Shown: positions 48,806-57,310 of the stretch, piece after piece | Numbering within the stretch: the stretch's first letter is position 1 | Layout: the number at the start of each line of letters is the position of its first letter | DNA from: Streptococcus didelphis DSM 15616 | GTDB taxonomy: Bacteria; Bacillota; Bacilli; Lactobacillales; Streptococcaceae | DNA length: 64,000 nucleotides | Reading direction: 5' to 3' | Assembly (NCBI RefSeq): GCF_000380005.1 | Contig: NZ_KB904196.1 | Span: forward strand, 79,818-143,817 | Translations under genes and position numbers: made by a program | Notes under the pieces: model-generated | What the model saw: the letters and a program-made list of their open reading frames with translations, nothing else | The model's database searches: none | Told to the model about the DNA's origin: nothing

Positions 48806-50197
48806 ATGGCAAAAATCCGTATAACGGAAACAGTTCTACGAGATGGTCAACAGAGTCAAATTGCGACTCGTATGACGACAGAACAAATGTTGCCAGTCTT
48901 AGAGGAACTTGATAATGCTGGATACCATGCATTGGAAGTATGGGGTGGAGCAACCTTTGACTCATGCTTACGTTTTTTAAATGAAGATCCGTGGGAGAGA
49001 CTACGTACCATTCGTACAGCTGTTAAAAAAACAAAACTACAGATGTTATTACGTGGCCAGAATATACTGGGTTATCGTAATTATTCAGATGATGTGGTAC
49101 GCTTATTTGTTCAAAAATCTATTGAAAACGGAATTGATATTATCCGTATTTTCGATGCCCTAAATGATCCAAGAAATTTGCAAACAGCAGTATCTGCAAC
49201 AAAAGAATTTGGTGGACATGCGCAAGTTGCTATTTCTTACACAACTAGCCCAGTTCATACGATAGATTATTTTGTAGAATTAGCTAAAGAATATGCCCAT
49301 ATTGGAGCTGATTCCATCTGTATCAAGGATATGGCAGGAGTTCTAACTCCTAATACTGGCTATGAACTTGTAAAAGCAATTAAGGCGGCAATTGATTTAC
49401 CCTTAGAAGTACATACTCATGCGACAAGTGGTATTTCTGAAATGACTTATTTAAAGGTTGCTGAAGCAGGAGCAGATATTATTGATACTGCCGTATCTTC
49501 TTTTGCTGGCGGAACCAGTCAACCAGCAACAGAATCATTGATTCTTGCCTTGGAGGATCTTGGTTTTGAAACCAATATTGATCTAAAAGAAGTTGAGAAG
49601 GTTGCCAGTCATCTTAATAAGGTACGTGATCATTTTAGGCAAGAAGGGCTTTTAAATCCTAAAGTCAAAGATGTGGAACCTAAAACCTTGATTTATCAAG
49701 TACCTGGTGGTATGTTATCTAATCTCCTTAGCCAACTGAGTGAACAGGGCTTAGCTGATAAATATGAAGAAGTCCTAGCAGAAGTACCACGGGTAAGAGC
49801 TGACCTAGGTTATCCTCCTCTGGTAACACCCTTATCTCAAATGGTAGGAACTCAAGCCTTAATGAATGTTATTTCTGGTGAACGTTTCAAGGTTGTCCCA
49901 AATGAAATAAAAGATTATGTTAGAGGTTTATATGGTCGCCCACCGGCTCCTCTTGCACCTGGCATTAAAGAAAAAATCATTGGTGATGAGAAAGTTATTA
50001 CTGTCCGTCCTGCGGACCTTATTCCAGACCAGCTTCCTGATCTACGTCAAGAAATTGCTCAATATGCAAGAAGTGAAGAAGATGTTTTAAGCTATGCCTC
50101 TTTCCCAAAACAAGCAAGAGATTTCTTAGGGCGTCGTGAAGATCCATTTTATGATGTTCCTCTTCAAAATATTTCAGTTACAATTGATATAGAGTAA
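48806..50197 (+). CDS. oadA: Oxaloacetate decarboxylase alpha subunit (carboxyltransferase, no biotin domain)
   Basis: A 463-residue TIM-barrel carboxyltransferase with the metal-site motifs ITETVLRDGQQS and EVHTHATSG, the ICIKDMAGVL segment with the carbamylated-Lys region, and a PYC/OadA C-terminal domain. It ends without a biotinyl domain; biotin is carried on the separate OadD. It completes the chain from citrate to pyruvate and CO2. It is the last gene of the operon, and a terminator follows. Confidence 0.95.
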   Translation: MAKIRITETVLRDGQQSQIATRMTTEQMLPVLEELDNAGYHALEVWGGATFDSCLRFLNEDPWERLRTIRTAVKKTKLQMLLRGQNILGYRNYSDDVVRLFVQKSIENGIDIIRIFDALNDPRNLQTAVSATKEFGGHAQVAISYTTSPVHTIDYFVELAKEYAHIGADSICIKDMAGVLTPNTGYELVKAIKAAIDLPLEVHTHATSGISEMTYLKVAEAGADIIDTAVSSFAGGTSQPATESLILALEDLGFETNIDLKEVEKVASHLNKVRDHFRQEGLLNPKVKDVEPKTLIYQVPGGMLSNLLSQLSEQGLADKYEEVLAEVPRVRADLGYPPLVTPLSQMVGTQALMNVISGERFKVVPNEIKDYVRGLYGRPPAPLAPGIKEKIIGDEKVITVRPADLIPDQLPDLRQEIAQYARSEEDVLSYASFPKQARDFLGRREDPFYDVPLQNISVTIDIE

Positions 50198-50200
50198 TAA

Positions 50201-50236
50201 TAAGCCTTAAGTCTTTTAATTGACTTAGGGCTTTTA
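50201..50236 (+). terminator. Terminator of the oad-cit operon
   Basis: AAGCCTTAAGTC / GACTTAGGGCTT hairpin followed by a T run. Confidence 0.8.
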
Positions 50237-50378
50237 CTATTTTTTGATAAGCATCACCAAATTGCTCTAAATAGCACAATAAGAGTAGAAAGAAAGTTAC
50301 ACCTACTAGCTAGTTACTTGTTTGTTTTGGAAACTTAAACAATTGCTAAGGCTTATTTAAGAATTTCTTAATAAATAG

Positions 50379-50410
50379 CTTATAAATGCTTAAGGTCTTC
50401 TTGCTATACT
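50379..50410 (+). promoter_or_regulatory. Promoter of the SSURE protein gene with a direct repeat at -35
   Basis: An extended -10 (TGCTATACT, TATACT at 50405-50410) has no recognisable -35. In its place lies a direct repeat, GCTTAT (50379-50384) and GCTTAA (50389-50394), 10 bp apart. Further CTTAT/CTTAA copies lie upstream at 50352 and 50367. The layout suits an OmpR-type activator. Nothing else is seen in 50237-50378. Confidence 0.5.
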
Positions 50411-50445
50411 CAAGTCAACAAAAAATGAAATGAGGAATACTTATC

Positions 50446-51636
50446 ATGAAACAAACAGGAAAATCTAATCCCTTTTTAGGGAAACCTTACCAAAAATGGT
50501 CAATCCGTCGCTTAAATGTTGGAGTGGCGTCTGTCTTGCTTGCCAGTGGAGCTTTTCTAACAGTAACAAATCCAGCTGATGTATCTGCAGATCAAGTGGA
50601 AACAGCTAGTCAAGGCATGCCAATATCTAAAGTAGCTCCTACTAATGAAACAATTACTAAGGCTCCAATGACTGAAACTGCTACTAAAATTGAATTGTCA
50701 AGTTCAGAAAACAGGACTGAACCGGTAGCAAATGAAGCAAGCACATTAGTAACTGAAAAAATGTCAACTTCAAACCAAACTAACCCAGGAGTTGCAGCTT
50801 CAGTAGCTGATACAGCAAATACAATGGTAGCAGAAAATCCACAAACGCTAGATAAACCAGCTGCTATAATGGCTGCTAATACAAGTGCTACAGAAGACCA
50901 AGTCAAACAATCTGTGACAGAAAACACTCAAGATCAGATTGATGTTCCAGCAAAATACCTAACCAATGCTAATTACCCAGGCCCATTTACAGCAGGAGTT
51001 AACCAAGTAATCCCTTATGAAGCCTTTGGAGGCGATGGAATGCTCACCCGTCTACTTCTTAAAGCTTCTCAAGGAGCTCCATGGTCAGATAATGGCAGTG
51101 CCAAAAATGCCGCTCTTTTACCAGTAGACAACTTAGAAACAGGTAAGTATTTCTACCAAGTTTCCTTAGATGGTGAAATTGGTAAACTCCAAGACCAAGT
51201 CCTCTTAGACCAGCTCAAGAAAAATGGCACCATGACTTATAAGGCTATGATAAAAGTCTATGGTTCTAAAGATGGAAAAGTGGACTTAAGTAACATGATT
51301 GGAGAAAAGGAAGTTACCATTACTTTGAACAAAGAAATGGCTGCTGAGATGCCTAAGCAAATGAATCCTAAAATGACTATGGATACCATGGGGGGAAATG
51401 GTCAAGTAGAGCAAATGATGCAAAAAATGACACCAGGTCAAATGACTCAAGCACCAAGTCAGATGCAAGTAACTAATAAAACAGATCGCATGGCTGGAAC
51501 TAAAAATTCAGCCGTAAACTTGCCACATGCAGGTGAAGAAAATAAACAATCATTATCTTTACTAGGCCTTGTGACACTAGCAGTCACAGCCTTGGTAGGT
51601 TTATTCAAAGGATTAAATAAAAAGAAAACTTTATAA
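50446..51636 (+). CDS. Cell-wall-anchored surface protein with one SSURE domain
   Basis: A 396-residue protein. The YSIRK-type signal is WSIRRLNVGVASVLLASG (residues 18-35), with likely cleavage after the VSA near 49. Then come a Thr/Ser/Glu-rich region (50-160) and one SSURE domain (about 166-295) with the hallmark GPFTAGVNQVIPYEAFGGDG, followed by a Met/Gln-rich linker. The sorting signal is LPHAG (about 359-363), hydrophobic helix and KKK tail. SSURE domains in pneumococcal PavB and group B PbsP bind fibronectin or plasminogen. The sorting motif has Ala where Thr is usual. It stands directly before a SaeRS-like system. Confidence 0.88.
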   Translation: MKQTGKSNPFLGKPYQKWSIRRLNVGVASVLLASGAFLTVTNPADVSADQVETASQGMPISKVAPTNETITKAPMTETATKIELSSSENRTEPVANEASTLVTEKMSTSNQTNPGVAASVADTANTMVAENPQTLDKPAAIMAANTSATEDQVKQSVTENTQDQIDVPAKYLTNANYPGPFTAGVNQVIPYEAFGGDGMLTRLLLKASQGAPWSDNGSAKNAALLPVDNLETGKYFYQVSLDGEIGKLQDQVLLDQLKKNGTMTYKAMIKVYGSKDGKVDLSNMIGEKEVTITLNKEMAAEMPKQMNPKMTMDTMGGNGQVEQMMQKMTPGQMTQAPSQMQVTNKTDRMAGTKNSAVNLPHAGEENKQSLSLLGLVTLAVTALVGLFKGLNKKKTL

Positions 51637-51645
51637 TTAATAGTT

Positions 51646-51680
51646 AATAGTGTTATAATATATAAAGTTATAACACTATT
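51646..51680 (+). terminator. Hairpin between the SSURE gene and saeR
   Basis: Perfect 13-bp arms AATAGTGTTATAA and TTATAACACTATT followed by TTTCT. TATAAT motifs inside it could also act as the saeR -10. Confidence 0.7.
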
Positions 51681-51700
51681 TTCTATGTTGGAGAGAATAT

Positions 51701-52387
51701 ATGGACTTAAAACTATTGTTAGTGGATGATGAACTTGAAATCATAGACATCAACAAACGCTATCTTGAACAGGCTGGTTATCAGGTTTCTATTGCCACAA
51801 ATGGCCTAGAAGCATTAGACTATCTTAAACATTCTCAATTTGATATGATTATTACTGACATCATGATGCCTCAAATGGATGGTTATGACTTTATTAGTGA
51901 GGTCTTAGTATTAAATCCAGACCAACCCTTTCTTTTTATAACAGCAAAAATTTCTGAGCCAGATAAAATTTATTCCTTAAGCTTAGGAGCTGATGATTTT
52001 ATCTCAAAACCCTTTAGTCCACGAGAATTGGTTTTGCGGGTTAATAATATTTTAAGAAGGATTTATGGCAATAATCAACCCAAGGATACCTTGACAATTG
52101 GTGATTTGACTATCAATTCCAATACCAGGGAAGTATTCATTGCAGCTAATAAAATTGAATTAACCAATAAAGCTTTTGCCCTGTTATGGACTCTGGCGAG
52201 TAACCAAAATCGTGTCTTTTCAAAAACGGAACTCTATGAAAAAATATGGGGTGAAAATTATTTAGAAGATGCTAATACCTTAAATGTCCACATTCATTCT
52301 TTACGTAATGATATGGCAAAATACAGCAGTTCTAAGACACCATCTATCAAAACTGTTTGGGGATTGGGCTATAAACTAGAGGAGTAA
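51701..52387 (+). CDS. saeR: OmpR-family response regulator, SaeR-like
   Basis: A 228-residue regulator, the same length as S. aureus SaeR. The receiver domain has the acidic pocket Asp9/Asp10, phospho-acceptor Asp53 (IITDIMMPQMDGYDF), the TAK threonine-lysine region and K-P-F. The segment GADDFISKPFSPRELVLRVN closely matches SaeR. The C-terminal winged helix ends TVWGLGYKLEE. The ribosome site is TTGGAGAGAATAT. The sensor gene starts 1 bp after the stop. Probable targets include the upstream SSURE gene. Confidence 0.85.
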   Translation: MDLKLLLVDDELEIIDINKRYLEQAGYQVSIATNGLEALDYLKHSQFDMIITDIMMPQMDGYDFISEVLVLNPDQPFLFITAKISEPDKIYSLSLGADDFISKPFSPRELVLRVNNILRRIYGNNQPKDTLTIGDLTINSNTREVFIAANKIELTNKAFALLWTLASNQNRVFSKTELYEKIWGENYLEDANTLNVHIHSLRNDMAKYSSSKTPSIKTVWGLGYKLEE

Positions 52388-52388
52388 G

Positions 52389-53429
52389 ATGAAACTAAAA
52401 TATTATATTCTAATTGGCTATCTGACTTCCATTCTGATTACAGTGATTGGGGTATTCTTTGGGGTTAGTCGGATGTTTATTAATAGTAGAGAAGTCTCAT
52501 ATATCTTAATCATTACCATAATAGCAAGCTTTTTAGGAGGACTTATTAGCCTCTTTTTACTCTCCAATGTCTTTTCATCATTAAAGAAACTCAAAGGAAA
52601 AATCAAAGCTATTTCCTTAAGGAAATTTGATACTAATAGCCATATTAAGACGCCCCTTGAGTTTAAAGAATTGGAAGATTCCTTTAACTCTATGTCATTA
52701 GAACTCTCTGAAACCTTTGAATCCCTAGCTGACAGTGAAAAGGAAAAGGCTATGATGGTTGCTCAATTAACGCATGATATTAAGACACCCATAACTTCTA
52801 TTCAGGCTACTGTGGAGGGGATATTAGACGGAATTATTTCACCAGAAGAAACCAACCACTATCTTAAAACAGTTGGACGTCAGACTAATCGCCTTAACAA
52901 GTTAGTAGAAGAGCTCAATTTTCTATCCCTAGATAGCTCAAATAGCTTGTTGCAAGAATCAACTGAGGAAGTTATCTATTTAGATAAATTATTAATTGAT
53001 ATCTTGTCAGAATTTCAATTAAAAATTGAAAAAGAAGAGCGTTATATTCATATTGAGGTTAGCCCTCAAGCAGCTAAGATAAGGAGTGATTATAACAAAT
53101 TATCACGTATTTTATTAAACCTTATCACCAATGCTTTAAAATATTCAAAGCAGGGAACACAGCTTAGTATTAAGGCCTATTATCAAGATGATGATTTAAG
53201 GATTGATGTTAGGGACCAAGGTCAGGGTATTAAAGAAAAAGATCTAGACTTGATTTTTAAACGTCTTTACCGTGTGGAAACCTCTCGGAATATGGAAACT
53301 GGAGGACATGGCTTAGGACTATACATTGCTCGCCAACTAGCACATCAATTAGGTGGTGATATTAGTGTTAAAAGTCAGTATGGTCAGGGTAGCCAATTTA
53401 CATTATTATTAAAAAAGGGAAAAAACTAG
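52389..53429 (+). CDS. saeS: Sensor histidine kinase, SaeS-like
   Basis: A 346-residue kinase with two N-terminal helices (about 4-26 and 38-62) joined by a very short outside loop, the intramembrane-sensing layout of SaeS. A HAMP-like linker follows, then the H-box QLTHDIKTPITSIQA with His129. The ATPase domain has the N-box (LLNLITNALKYS), G1 (DVRDQGQGI), F and G2 (GGHGLGLYIARQLA) boxes. The next gene starts 1 bp after its stop. Confidence 0.87.
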   Translation: MKLKYYILIGYLTSILITVIGVFFGVSRMFINSREVSYILIITIIASFLGGLISLFLLSNVFSSLKKLKGKIKAISLRKFDTNSHIKTPLEFKELEDSFNSMSLELSETFESLADSEKEKAMMVAQLTHDIKTPITSIQATVEGILDGIISPEETNHYLKTVGRQTNRLNKLVEELNFLSLDSSNSLLQESTEEVIYLDKLLIDILSEFQLKIEKEERYIHIEVSPQAAKIRSDYNKLSRILLNLITNALKYSKQGTQLSIKAYYQDDDLRIDVRDQGQGIKEKDLDLIFKRLYRVETSRNMETGGHGLGLYIARQLAHQLGGDISVKSQYGQGSQFTLLLKKGKN

Positions 53430-53430
53430 A

Positions 53431-54654
53431 ATGATTACTTATAAAGTAGGCCTATCAGTAGAAGAATGTGATAAATTTATTGAAGAAAGCCCTTATGGAA
53501 ACTTGCTTCAAGGCAGTAAGTGGACTAAGGTTAAGGATAACTGGCAGTCAAGGAGAATTGGCTTTTATCAGGGAGATCAGCTAGTTGCTTGTGCTTCTTT
53601 ATTGTGTAAAAAAATCATTAATCCCTACAAGGTAGCCTATATTCCCAGAGGTCCAGTAATGGACTATAATAATCAAGAATTGGTTTATGAAGTTTTTCAG
53701 GCACTAAAGATATTTGGGAAAAAAGAAGGCTTCTTACTTATTAAATGTGATCCCGCAGTCTTATTTGATAGAAGCAATCAACTTCAAGTAGAGGAGTGCC
53801 AAAAACTTATTACCACTATTGAAAAAACAGGGGCTATTTGGTCAGGATTAACGCTAAAACTTTCTGAAACAATCCAACCTCGTTTTCAAGCAAATAAATA
53901 TTTGACTGCAGAATCTATAGAAGATTATCAAAAACATGTTAGGCGTCTAGTCAAAACTGCCCATAAAAAAGGTGTAGAAATTAGTAAAGGTCATGAAAAT
54001 GAACTAGAGGTCTTTTCAGACTTAGTAGCCTTAACAGAGAAACGCAAGCAGATTCATTTACGAAATTATGATTACTTTAAAAAAATAAAAGATATCTATA
54101 AGGAACAAGCACAATTTTACTTTGCTACCTTAGACCTTGAAAAACAAATAAGAACTCAAAAAGAACGTCTTGAACAACTAGAAAATGATTTGCTGAAAAC
54201 ACCTGAGCATCAAAAGAGCCGCATCAGAGATATTGAACAACAAAAAGCAGCAGCAAAAAAACAAATTATGGAATTACAAGAACTTGTTAAGGATTATCCT
54301 AATCAAGTCATTATTGCTGGCGTTTTAGGAATTCAATTTGGATCAGGTGTTGAATTACTCTATGCTGGTATGGATGATAATTTCAGACAGTACTATCCTC
54401 AATATCTTCTGGATACCGAAATTTTCAAATCATCTTATGAGTTGGGGTTCAAATGGGCAAATATGGGCGGTGTAGAAGGAAATCTAGATGGAGGTCTAGC
54501 AACTTTTAAAACTTCCTTTAAGCCAACTATTGATGAGTATATTGGAGAATTTAATATTCCTTTGAATAAAACGGCATATAAATTAGGTCGTCTAACCTAT
54601 AAAAAATATAAGAGGGTTAAAAAGCAATTAACTAAAGGAAGAATTATAAAATAA
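53431..54654 (+). CDS. FemX/MurM-like peptidoglycan bridge aminoacyltransferase
   Basis: A 407-residue FemAB-family protein with two GNAT-like halves (about 1-160 and 290-395). Between them is a coiled-coil arm (about 235-295, rich in K/E/Q, e.g. LEKQIRTQKERLEQLENDL), the hallmark of Fem/Mur aminoacyl-tRNA-dependent transferases. They add amino acids from tRNA to the lysine of lipid II. The C-terminal FKWANMGGVEGNLDGGLATFK segment is typical. It starts 1 bp after the kinase stop and shares its transcript, so cross-bridge synthesis may be under SaeRS-like control. Confidence 0.85.
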   Translation: MITYKVGLSVEECDKFIEESPYGNLLQGSKWTKVKDNWQSRRIGFYQGDQLVACASLLCKKIINPYKVAYIPRGPVMDYNNQELVYEVFQALKIFGKKEGFLLIKCDPAVLFDRSNQLQVEECQKLITTIEKTGAIWSGLTLKLSETIQPRFQANKYLTAESIEDYQKHVRRLVKTAHKKGVEISKGHENELEVFSDLVALTEKRKQIHLRNYDYFKKIKDIYKEQAQFYFATLDLEKQIRTQKERLEQLENDLLKTPEHQKSRIRDIEQQKAAAKKQIMELQELVKDYPNQVIIAGVLGIQFGSGVELLYAGMDDNFRQYYPQYLLDTEIFKSSYELGFKWANMGGVEGNLDGGLATFKTSFKPTIDEYIGEFNIPLNKTAYKLGRLTYKKYKRVKKQLTKGRIIK

Positions 54655-54690
54655 GCAAGGGGTCCCCGAGAGGTACCTTTTGCTTTTTTA
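54653..54690 (+). terminator. Terminator after the Fem-like gene
   Basis: AAGCAA / TTGCTT outer pairs with inner GGT/ACC and a T6 run. Confidence 0.7.
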
Positions 54691-54838
54691 AAGAAAGAGA
54701 CCATTAAAAGCAATTTTTGATAAGTATTGAAAGGAATACTTAATTATTAGGTCTTTTATAGTGACCAAAAAATAGTTACAATAACTATAAAAGGGAAATA
54801 TAGTCACTATTACTATATTAATGTGGAAAGAAGTTGGC

Positions 54839-54867
54839 TTACCAAGAGGAAGCGCTTTCTGTATAAT
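54839..54867 (+). promoter_or_regulatory. Promoter of the PTS operon with an embedded cre-like site
   Basis: TTACCA (54839-54844), 17 bp and TATAAT (54862-54867). The spacer holds AGGAAGCGCTTTCT, a palindromic cre-like sequence, so CcpA binding would block this promoter. Confidence 0.65.
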
Positions 54868-54893
54868 AGAGGTAGGTAGACAAGGGAGATAAA

Positions 54894-56840
54894 ATGAACA
54901 AGCGCCAGCAGCTACTCTTAGATCACTTATTATCACAAGAATCATTCATTTCCAGCAAGAAGCTAGCTGGAATGTGTCAGGTATCTAGTAAGACCATCTA
55001 TTCAGATTTAATTGCTTTAGATAGTTTTTTAGGAAACTACTCTTTAAAAATCAAAAGGGTACCCAGACATGGCATTCTTATAGAAGGAAGTGAGACTGAG
55101 AAGATAAAAGTGAAACACTTTCTCAAAAGTAAAGAACAAAATCAAGTCACTTCAGTAGACTATAAGGAAAGAGAGGATTATTATCTCCGCAAATTTTTAA
55201 TAGAAGATGACTTATTAACGATACTAGATCTATCTCTTGAGTTATTTATAAGTGAGACTTCTGTCAGACGTGATTTAGAAAAGTTACATCACTTATTGGA
55301 AAAGTATGGACTAGCTCTTGAAAAAGAGCAAGGCTACTTTGGAATAAAAGGGGAGGAAAAACAGATTCGTTTCTTTTTGCGAACCTACCTCATGCAAAGC
55401 TATTCCCTTGATTTAGAAAGAAATGACTATTTAGCTAGTTTACAATTATTTTTTTCAAAAGAGCTGGTTACTAAGGTCCAAGAAGTTGTTTCTAGAACAT
55501 CTAAACTTTATGAGTGTACTATCCCCAGCCAATATATGCTTTATTTAATACTGGATTTACTAATAAATGTTAACAGGATAAAAAGGGGAAATAGTTTAGG
55601 TCCTCTTGATAAGCCTATTGATGATGATTTAGGACCATTAGAGCTCTATCCCTTTGCAGGCGCCATATTAAGCCAATCTTTAGCCCTTCCCTTAGAAAAA
55701 ATTTCTAGTCAGGAAGTTGGACAAATTGCTTCAACGCTTATTTCATTTGGCTATCTCAGTCACTCTACTTATACTGATGAATTTACAGAGATAAGTTCTT
55801 TGCTAATTGACAAGGTTAGTGAATTAGCTGGGATTGACTTTAGAAAAGATTTGTATTTAAGAGAGCAGATTACTAACCATATGAAACCAATGGTTTATCG
55901 CTTGAAGAATGGTATTAATATAGAAAACCAGACGACAGAGGAAATTAAAAAACGCTACTCTATTTTATTTCATATTGTCTGGCTAGCTTCAAAAACAGTT
56001 TCTGATAGCTACCAATTAGAATTCTTAAATGCTGAAATTGCTTTTTTAACCATTTACTTTGAGATAGCAGTGGAACGGTTAGAAAAACCATTACACATAT
56101 ATGTGGTTTGCCCACACGGTCTAGCAACTTCAGAATTAATCATCAATTCTTTAAAACGAATTATTTCAAGTTATGATTATTTACAAAAAATTGATCTCGT
56201 AGATGTGACTGATCAGCTGGCATTGAAGGCTGATATTATTATTAGTTCCGTACTTCTAGAAAATTTTGATCACCCTTATATTCTTGTCAGCCCCTTATTA
56301 AGTCAAGAGGAAAATGATATTATTCAAAGGGAATATCGGCGTTTAACAGATGGTAATCGTAAAATCCTTTCGGTAGTAAAAAATGAAAAACAGCTTAATC
56401 ATTCTATTATTCGAAATTTACTTGGACAAAATATTCATTTACAAAAAGAATGTCAAACAAAAGAAACTTGTATGTCATTTTTAGTGAGTCAAGCTTATGA
56501 GGAAAATAGACAGGCTCCTTCATTTTTACAATCGATTTTAGAGCGCGAGCGATTAGGGAGTACCAGTATTTATACAGGGATTGCTCTGCCACATGCTAAC
56601 CCGCAAAAAGTTCAAAAATCTCAATTAAGTTTACTGACCTTAAAAGAGCCAATTGAATGGGGACAAAACATGGTGAAAGTAGTTTTATTAATAGCTATAA
56701 AAGAAGGGGAAGAAGAACATTGTAAGGAGGCTTTGATTTATCTTTATTCGAAGATTGATGATTTAGATTTTATTAACAAGTTAGCTAAGGCTACTGATAA
56801 ATATGATGTTTACACAACTTTATTTTTAGAGGAGAAGTGA
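54894..56840 (+). CDS. PRD-containing transcriptional regulator with EIIB and EIIA domains (LicR/MtlR type)
   Basis: A 648-residue PTS-controlled activator. In order: DeoR-type HTH (1-60, LAGMCQVSSKTIYSDLIALD), Mga-like HTH (about 75-150), two PRD modules (about 190-400), an EIIB-gat-like domain with Cys406 in VVCPHGLATSELI, and an EIIA domain with His567 in ALPHANP. Phosphorylation of these sites reports sugar flux and CcpA/HPr state. It is the first gene of an operon with IIA, IIC and IIB, which it presumably activates. The ribosome site is AAGGGAGATAAA. Confidence 0.88.
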   Translation: MNKRQQLLLDHLLSQESFISSKKLAGMCQVSSKTIYSDLIALDSFLGNYSLKIKRVPRHGILIEGSETEKIKVKHFLKSKEQNQVTSVDYKEREDYYLRKFLIEDDLLTILDLSLELFISETSVRRDLEKLHHLLEKYGLALEKEQGYFGIKGEEKQIRFFLRTYLMQSYSLDLERNDYLASLQLFFSKELVTKVQEVVSRTSKLYECTIPSQYMLYLILDLLINVNRIKRGNSLGPLDKPIDDDLGPLELYPFAGAILSQSLALPLEKISSQEVGQIASTLISFGYLSHSTYTDEFTEISSLLIDKVSELAGIDFRKDLYLREQITNHMKPMVYRLKNGINIENQTTEEIKKRYSILFHIVWLASKTVSDSYQLEFLNAEIAFLTIYFEIAVERLEKPLHIYVVCPHGLATSELIINSLKRIISSYDYLQKIDLVDVTDQLALKADIIISSVLLENFDHPYILVSPLLSQEENDIIQREYRRLTDGNRKILSVVKNEKQLNHSIIRNLLGQNIHLQKECQTKETCMSFLVSQAYEENRQAPSFLQSILERERLGSTSIYTGIALPHANPQKVQKSQLSLLTLKEPIEWGQNMVKVVLLIAIKEGEEEHCKEALIYLYSKIDDLDFINKLAKATDKYDVYTTLFLEEK

Positions 56841-56842
56841 TT

Positions 56843-57301
56843 ATGGATGAAAACTTTATTTTTCCACAGGTAAGTCAAATTAATAGTGCTACAGAAGCAC
56901 TGGACTATTTATCCCGTAAATTATTGGAAGCTGATCTTGTAGAAAAGAGCTTTCCTCAAGCTATCAAAGATAGGGAACTTATTTTCCCAACAGGACTTCA
57001 ATTTGAAGGATATGGGGTTGCAATCCCCCATACAGACAGTCAACATGTAAAGCAGACCCAAATAGCCTTGATGACTTTGGAAAAACCAGTTGTCTTCACG
57101 CAAATGGCAAGTAGTGATCAGGAAGTTTCGGTACAAATTGTCATTATGTTAGCTATTAAAGAAGCCCATTCTCAAGTGGAAATGCTCCAAAAACTCATGA
57201 CCCTGTTACAGGATAAAGAGCTAGTCAATGATATTTTAAGCTGTAGGGCTGATCAAAAGCAAAAAATAAGACAACTATTATCTCAGAACACTATTTTTTA
57301 G
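56843..57301 (+). CDS. PTS IIA component, galactitol/fructose type
   Basis: A 152-residue cytosolic phosphocarrier of the fructose-mannitol IIA fold, with phospho-acceptor His63 in GVAIPHTDS. The start at 56843 follows GAGGAGAAGTGATT; a GTG 6 bp earlier overlaps that site. It overlaps the regulator gene's end only within the ribosome site. It passes phosphate from HPr to the IIB subunit. Confidence 0.92.
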   Translation: MDENFIFPQVSQINSATEALDYLSRKLLEADLVEKSFPQAIKDRELIFPTGLQFEGYGVAIPHTDSQHVKQTQIALMTLEKPVVFTQMASSDQEVSVQIVIMLAIKEAHSQVEMLQKLMTLLQDKELVNDILSCRADQKQKIRQLLSQNTIF

Positions 57302-57310
57302 GAGGTTGAC

